Assembly (NCBI GenBank): GCA_007449985.2
Contig: VIIQ02000207.1
Span: 62,001 to 126,000 of the forward strand
Reading direction: 5' to 3'
DNA length: 64,000 nucleotides
Source: Desmodesmus armatus
Taxonomy: Eukaryota; Chlorophyta; Chlorophyceae; Sphaeropleales; Scenedesmaceae
How positions within the stretch are numbered: position 1 is the stretch's first letter; each line of letters opens with the position of its first letter. The notes below the pieces were generated by a model that saw only the letters and a program-made list of their open reading frames with translations, had not been told where the DNA came from and did no database searches. Both the position numbers and the translations under genes were made by a program. This document shows positions 57,540 through 64,000 of this stretch, piece by piece.

Positions 57540-60226
57540 CATCAATGGCGCAATCCAAAAGAGGTAGACCCGTCACCATAGCGGAGTGACTACCGGGGGT
57601 TGATGCCAACACGATGCGGCAGGGTTCCTGTCACGCCTTCCACAGGGTGCTGAGGCTGCGCCCACAGTGTCAGGCCAATACAGCACTGCATGTCAGATCA
57701 TACAGGATACGAACCTGCGCCCTACACTGTGTGGCGGTGACACAGGTATTATGCCTGGTGGCGATTGGCCCAGACGAATGAAAATCAACAGAACAAGCCA
57801 AATCAAACCGCCCAGATGTCAGATGAGAACGGTGCTGAATCTGTCGCATGTTGCGGCACGACCTGTCAGTCAGTTCATATCACACGTACCAACGACAGAT
57901 GCACGGGCCATGCAGGGCACTTGTTGGTCATTCTGCTGGGCCGCCCTCTGCTGTGACGGGCAACTAGCAGCCGCGTGGCGACAGGCCACCTGCTGGCTGC
58001 CCATGGATCATGGCACTATAAAACATCAGATGCACTCAAGAGTCCTGCAGCCAACCCATGTTGGCTGTTGGGAGGCTAGGGCCTCAGGCTGGACAGATCA
58101 CTAGGCAGACTTTGCAAGTCCAGACAAGGCGTGGGTCTGACAGCGCACCCCTATCTGCCGAGGGCAGGGCGCCCGGGAACACCAACAGCCAGAAACACAT
58201 GCCTCATGTTCAAACCCATCAGGGAAAGACTGCGTCACTGCACACCACATCGACAGTAACTTGAAAATGTTGTCACAACCAGGTGGGAAGTATATCATGC
58301 GTTGATACCGTTGTCTGATGCTGCACAACATGCATCACGAGGAACAGCCTGATTGGCTCACTCCTATACTGCCCTTCCTTCCTGTCAAGCCATGCCTGTC
58401 CCCTCATGGCTAATTGCGGACACAAGGTGCCCACGCACCAACACTTTGAAATGGCTACCACCTCGATGCATCATGCAACAGAGGCAGCTGGTAACCGAAA
58501 TAGAGGGGTAGATAAGCGCCTACATGCACTGTGCTAGGCACAGGCTCCTAGGCCTTAGTGGTAGGACTTAGTGGTGATCAACACCACTGGAGTAGGCTCC
58601 CCACAGCAATCGGCAGACCAACTCCACCCTTGTGGCCTGTATACTTGGTAATCAGCAGACAGCTGCCCTTCTGAACCCTTGGACCCTGGGGCATGCAACC
58701 ACTAGCAGTCGTTCCTGCCCTGTTTTACCCAAGCTCCCCACAGCCATTGGCAGACCAACTCCACCCTTGTGGCCTGTATACTTGGTAATCAGCAGACAGC
58801 TACCCTTCTGCACCCTTGGACCCTGGGGCATGCAACCACCAGCAGTCGTTCCTGCCCTGTTGTACCCAGCACACCCCAACAGCAGGCTCACTCCTTCACA
58901 ATTGGATGCACGGCACTGACGTCACACAACATTCTCAAAGCCGCACACATGTGGGTTGGCAGCACAACATTATTCCCCAACCTTGTAGGCTCCCCATGCA
59001 TGTGCACATATCACGTCTCAACCCACAACACTGAGGATCGCCAACCAGCTTGCGGCAACTCTACTGCATGCATTCAACGATGCACACCCAAATTTGGTGT
59101 ACAGCCATCCAACCACAGGCGTCGGCCAACCATGCGAACAAGCTCCCCAGGGTCAACAACGCAACGTGAATCGAGGCGCCCGTCAGGGTGTATGCCGTGG
59201 ACAACATTGCCGATCACACCAAACACCAAACACACTCAACAGAGGAATCACTTCTCAGGATTCTGTACTTTCAGGTGGGCGCAACCAACCATAACCCCTG
59301 GGAATGCAGCATGTCTGTGTGTTATTCCCCATCCCGCCAACCACCCCACCAGATCTGCTGACCCATACTTCACCCCCAACTGCACACACAATCTGCACAC
59401 ACACTTAGCACGCACACACGCATGCTCACACACAAGCACGTGCACGCACGCACACATCGCATTCACGCACGCACTCACGAACACACACAGAGAGCTTCAA
59501 ATTTGCCCCCGCTTCGCCATGCCACCGTGCGCGTCCAGCCGACAAGTAAGCCCCTGCTGCCGTTGGCAACGATATCTTCTGTCACATGCACTGTTGCACC
59601 TCAACATGCTTCACGCAACAGTAAACAGGACGAACAGGCAAAGGCCTTGGCCACGTGTGTGCGAGGCAACAGCACATGCACAACCCCCATCTCTTTCAGA
59701 CCACAACCAAAAAAAGTCTTCCAATAAACCCTCCGACCTCTTCATTGCCGGTAAGTGAGGCGAGGTTGTGAATATTAGTAATACATACATATGCAGGTCG
59801 ATACATTCACTGCACACTTTGACGCCTTGCAAGGTTGGGATGCACCACTCTCAACCCTCAGCAAGGTCCCACCCTGCAGCGCCCACCCTGAACCAGCAAT
59901 GGCTCTGCTCAGCAGGCTGCGTGCACGCTGGCCATGGCAGGCCGTGGCAACACGGCCACGCATGCCGATCAACACACCAAAGTGCCATACAAACATAGAC
60001 ACCCCCAGATTGCCCTTTGCACAAGTAGCAGCACTCCAACAAGACTGAGCAGGCCTGTTGGAGCTTTCAGGGGCAGCAAGGCAAGCACACACCCTCCACA
60101 GAATGCACTGCGCTACCAGCACAACACCCAGCCACAACAAGGCGAACTAGCCTCACCACTGTTATTGAAGCACTGGCGCAAGTGCATGTCATGCTTCACG
60201 TGCCTGCAGTGCGTGTGCATCACACT
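57540..60226. other. No recognised gene; repeat-rich
   Basis: Holds the 137-base tandem duplication (58,597-58,870) and a CA-rich microsatellite (59,395-59,490). A box-B-like TGCGCAGGTTCGTATCC (minus strand, near 57,700) may be a SINE remnant. No coding sequence could be supported. Confidence 0.3.
58597..58870. repeat. Tandem duplication, 137-base unit
   Basis: Copies 58,597-58,733 and 58,734-58,870 differ at only about seven positions. Each starts CTCCCCACAGC and contains CTTGTGGCCTGTATACTTGG. Confidence 0.95.
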
Positions 60227-62239
60227 TCACATGGCTCCATTGGGGAAGCTGCCCTGAGGCAGCAGAGGGGCGCCAGCAGGCAAGCAGGTATACATCTGGG
60301 GCACACTTGACACCAACTGCATCTGAGGAGCCTGCATGATGGTGCCTGGCTGCAGCTGCAGCACCTGCTGCTGCATGGGCGCCAGGATTTGCTGAGGCGA
60401 TGCCTGGAGCAGCATCTGTTGCTGTGGTCCTGCCTGAAGCAGCACCTGCTGCTGTGGGGATGCCTGAAGCAGCACATACTGCTGCTGTGGCTGCAGCACG
60501 TGCTGCTGTTGGGGCACCAGCACCGGCTGCTGTGCCAGCAGTGTGCTGCCCCAGTTGGTGCCGGCAGTGTCCATGACATAAGCGCCCGTCATGTCGACCT
60601 GTTGGCTGTCCTGCACAGGGCCCATGCAAGAGACTGACACCATTTGAGGCAGCTGGGGCATATCCATGCAGCTCACCGCCATCATGCACTGTGTGCTGGG
60701 CACTGTGCCTGGCAGCAGCTGCTGAGCGTTGCAGAAGCCCATGCTGGCTGCAGTGCAGTCCAGGGGCGCCAGCAACTCAGTGCAGCTGAGGCCTGACGGC
60801 TGCTGCTGGTGTTGCTGCTGCTGCAGCACGAGCGCCTGGTAGGGCTGCGGCTGAGACTGCATAAGCCCAGCGCTGTTCTGAGGGGAGGACCCCAGAGGCA
60901 CACCACTCTGGCCCTCAAACTGGAAAGGCCTGCTGCCACTGCTGCTGGCATGGGGCAGGGGCATGCTGGGCACCTCCAGGATACACACAGTGGGGCTGCC
61001 AGCCATGCTAGAGCCGCTGTCGCTGGTGGCAGTGGTATTGCCGGCTGCCGCTGTTGCCTGGTGCGCGGCAGCAGCGGCAGCGGCTGCCCTGTGCTGCCTG
61101 CCGCTGCGGCGGCCGCCGCTGTGCGCCTTGACGGCGAAGCGAGGCCGCAGCTCGGACTCGCTGTGTGCAAAGAAGCACAGCTGCAGGAGGGACGTCGCAC
61201 AGGGCAGAAAGCAGCTCAGCACATATGTATCAGAATTTAACGCAGGTGTGTCAGCTGCAGCATGCTTGCCATGAGGACAGCAGTGCAGTGAGCGTATGAC
61301 AGCACTGCAGTGAGCGTTCACACTAGGGCTGAAATCAGAAGCCGAGTCGAGACTGCAATGATCATCATTTTGCTGTCCGCTGTATGACTGCTGTGCTCCT
61401 GGTTCAACGGCCCACAGCACTGCACAGGAGCACAGCTGGCACAGCTGGCAGCGCGCAGCGCATTGCCTGCCTGTGCGTACATGCCTCACCTCTCTCTTGC
61501 AGTTTGCGCCATACTCACACATCCTTGTGCGGAACCTGCAACACGGAAGCATGCAGGGTCAACTAGGCTAGCCTGTCTGCTGCAGACTTGAGTACCACTG
61601 CTAGTCACCTTCATGCCCAGCACCGGCCGCTAGCCTGCCAGTGACCATCCCACCACGACAGGTGTGCTGGCTGTCGACCTTCACCAACACTTCGAAGCCG
61701 TATGTGAGGCAAGAACTGTGCAAGGGAGCAGTCAATATACAGCAACCATGCCTGCCTGTGACCTGCTGGCACCATCACCTGGACAGTCTGTGGGTGGGCC
61801 CTACGGCATGTGTTGCCCTACTCGCTGCTGACCCACCACCCTGCCTTGCAGCCTTGCTGCTCACCTGGAGGGGTGCAAGAAATACTCGAACATGTTGTGG
61901 CTGTAGGGGCAGTTGGGGCCCCGTTTGCATGCCTTGGTGTTGTGCAGGTCATAGCAGAAGATACTGTCATACTTGTACAGCTGTGGGTCCCTGCGCTGCG
62001 CTGACTGCTCGTTCAGGTGTAGGTATGGGCAGGTGCTGTAGGAGTGAATGTCCTGCAGCACACAACAAGGAAAGGGAAGACACACTGGTCAAGCTGAGGC
62101 TTTGGATCCTTTCAGGCAAGCAACACCCCAGTCCCGTGGCGCCCACCTGTCGTGGGCACATCTCCACCTTTGCCCTGTACATGTAGAACTCATCAGTGAA
62201 GGCCTCCTGCAGAGCAGACGAGCGCATGAAGTCCTTCAT
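60227..62239 (-). CDS. Plant-type tandem CCCH zinc-finger protein (RR-TZF-like)
   Basis: Four minus-strand exons: up to 62,239-62,147, 62,052-61,865, 61,535-61,490 and 61,180-60,227. The frames join without error. After DEFYMYRAKVEMCPRQ and a His/Cys-rich stretch (STCPYLHLNEQ), the two fingers read CYDLHNTKACKRGPNCPYSH and CEYGANCKRELCFFAH. This fits C-x8-C-x5-C-x3-H, 16 residues, then C-x5-C-x4-C-x3-H, the spacing of plant RR-TZF proteins. The long C-terminal part is Ala/Gly- then Gln-rich, with repeated LLQASPQQQ units. Plant relatives bind AU-rich RNA in cytoplasmic granules and act in stress signalling; this is inferred. The start is uncertain: Met at 62,239 (MKDFMRSSALQEAF) is possible, but earlier exons may exist. 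Confidence 0.85.
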
Positions 62240-64000
62240 GTGGTGCTTCGATGGGACAGTCGGTTGAGCTTGGAAGGGGCAAAGCGATGCACGACGTGCG
62301 TGCACAACACATGCAAGCTTTTTACCGTCATCTTTGTTTGCTGCTTGGCCGCAGAGGATGCCATCTCGGCCCCTTCTCCCCTTGTTCGGGCTGCACACAC
62401 ACCTCCGTGTCTTTACCTATCGCGACTACGTGTATGTGTATGACCTTGTCAGCCAACGAGCATAGAGCAGGAGATGACCGAACCCTGGGTCAAAGCCTAG
62501 CAAGTCTTGACTTGAAAGCAACCGCAAAGGTCCAAAAGGGGTCTCAGGGTCTCATGAGAGATGTTGTCATGCGCTGTGAAGTGAGGGTGCACTTCACAAT
62601 CTGCATAACCCAACCTGTGCGTAAACCAGCAGGACATGTAGCACATCACAGGCGGTCGTCATTCCCGCTAATGTTCTGCTTCATCATTCCGCTGCATCAT
62701 CAAGCCCTTGTAGACCAAAAAACTATTCGGCAACACTCTGGCAGCCAGCTGTCATTCAGACCAGTCCTCAATCACCATCAGTGGCGGATACAGTCCTGCA
62801 GATGGCATTCAGCACCATAATGTGGCAGCAAGTAAAGGTGCACATCTACTTTACGAGTGTTTTGGGCTGGTAACAGCCCCATTGCCTTCACGGTGTGCAT
62901 TGACAGCCACACTTTGACAGGCTGGTCAGCTGGCACAAGCCAGTCCAGCTTGACCTGCCAGACTGGCGGGCGGGTGAAAGGGGTGGCCGGCCTAGTGTCC
63001 ACAGTGCGGTGGATGTTGCAACGTCCTATAGACTAGATCACACGTCAGATGTCAACGAAGTGAAGCTGTTATGAAGCGGGTGATCCACACACAGGGCCTG
63101 CATCATGGCTGTGTGAGGCCGTCAGCGTGCCAGGTCGAATGCTGAGCTCAAAAGCTTGCCTCATCTGGAGCTGAGTTGGTGCACTGCCATTGATGGCCGC
63201 TTAAGTTGTGGCCCTGCATGCGCACGCCTTCGCATGCGCCTGTGCTTGAGCCATGTGCTGCAGGACAATCCTCCCAGCCAATTGGCTGTTGCAACAGCTG
63301 TAGCCATGCCGATCAGCTCCTGGGCCCCCTTCCAAGCCTTGGAAACGGTTTCGGCAGCACTGTCACATAGAGCACAGAACAATACGTGTGCTTCACTTAC
63401 TGTTGCACCTACTGTGGGTGCGTTGATGTTGTCAGCCCATTCCGGAATGCTGGTGTAGGTGTAGCGGTAAAAATTCATGATGACTTGCGTGCTGGCGGGT
63501 GTACAGATGACATCATGCCTCTGTACAGCCGCAAGCACGCAGGTCATCATGGATCTTCTTGTTGCTGTGGTCAGGGGAGTCCTTGTCCTTGTACCTGTCA
63601 TCCTTTGCCAACAATTCCGGCGTGCTCGTCGGCTCCTGCGCGGTGTCAGACACACACCACAGCAGCCCTGTCAGTCGCATGGCCAGCATGAGCGTCGCCT
63701 GGTATCATGCCACAGCTGCTGACGCATCTTGTTTCTGTGGGTGCATGCTTGTGCTCCTGCATGAAACCAGATGATGCATTCTGGCAGCCTGGTCCTCTTG
63801 AGAGCTCCTGCACCAGCTGCAATTGCTGATGGATGTTCGGGCTGTATCCTGCTGCTGTGACTTACCAGCCTGATCACCAGGAACCATTCACAGATGTGGG
63901 TGAAACCGAGGGCGTCTTTGCTGGTGACCCTGGCGGCGTGGGTCCCTCGTGAAGGTCCAGTAATCCTTCAACAGCAATAGCAACAGCAACAGCAGTGATA
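62240..64000. other. No recognised gene; upstream region of the zinc-finger gene and a hairpin
   Basis: A minus-strand frame at 63,161-63,655 is open for 165 codons but matches no family I know. A 76-base imperfect palindrome lies inside it (63,476-63,551), so the frame may be a mobile-element remnant. Confidence 0.3.
63476..63551. repeat. Long imperfect palindrome
   Basis: Arms 63,476-63,507 and 63,520-63,551 (CATGATGACTTGCGTGCTGG against its near complement) pair over about 32 bases with a few mismatches, around a 12-base loop. Confidence 0.85.

Noticed and set aside
59395..59490. Telomere or satellite array
   Set aside because: The sequence is an irregular CA-rich microsatellite without a fixed longer unit.

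Overview
The window looks like nuclear DNA of a green alga, probably a chlamydomonadalean. It is GC-rich and has many short exons split by GT-AG introns, CAG/CTG trinucleotide tracts, Gln/Ala/Ser-rich low-complexity proteins, tRNA-derived short interspersed elements (SINEs) and plant-type gene families. The exact species cannot be named from the sequence alone.

A sharply different, AT-rich block of about 16.9 kb (roughly 32,342-49,227) sits in the middle. It is an integrated Polinton-like virus (PLV, virophage-like). It carries a tyrosine recombinase, a split double-jelly-roll-type major capsid gene, a penton-like minor capsid protein, a second virion-type protein, a FtsK/HerA packaging ATPase, a D5-like superfamily 3 helicase, two adjacent DNA methyltransferases, a fibre-like protein with a peptidase-S74 chaperone end, and about ten small proteins. 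GCACCTTCC-type repeats lie in inverted orientation near both ends. The major capsid gene is interrupted by two small, closely related group I introns with no ORF. The provirus is decaying: a host SINE with a 14-bp target duplication cuts one virion gene, and several other genes carry single frameshifts or in-frame TAA codons. The recombinase, methyltransferases and penton-like gene are open.

The virus lies in the short divergent promoter region between two head-to-head host genes. On the left (minus strand) is an AKR2-like ankyrin/STI1 protein (29,374-32,287). On the right (plus strand) is a cysteine synthase of the fungal/mitochondrial CYS2 type (49,551-52,981). Other resolved host genes are a VASt-domain membrane protein (3,270-6,509), an AYR1-like short-chain dehydrogenase/reductase (14,091-17,718), a Ser-rich protein with a membrane segment (from 22,349), and a plant-type tandem CCCH zinc-finger protein (60,227-62,239). 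Two further genes are seen only as C-terminal exons (ending 9,899 and 13,105).

The stretches 1-3.2 kb, 17.7-22.3 kb, 24.6-29.4 kb, 53-60.2 kb and 62.3-64 kb contain no gene I can name. They hold tandem duplications, a 770-bp terminal-inverted-repeat transposon and several strong palindromes.
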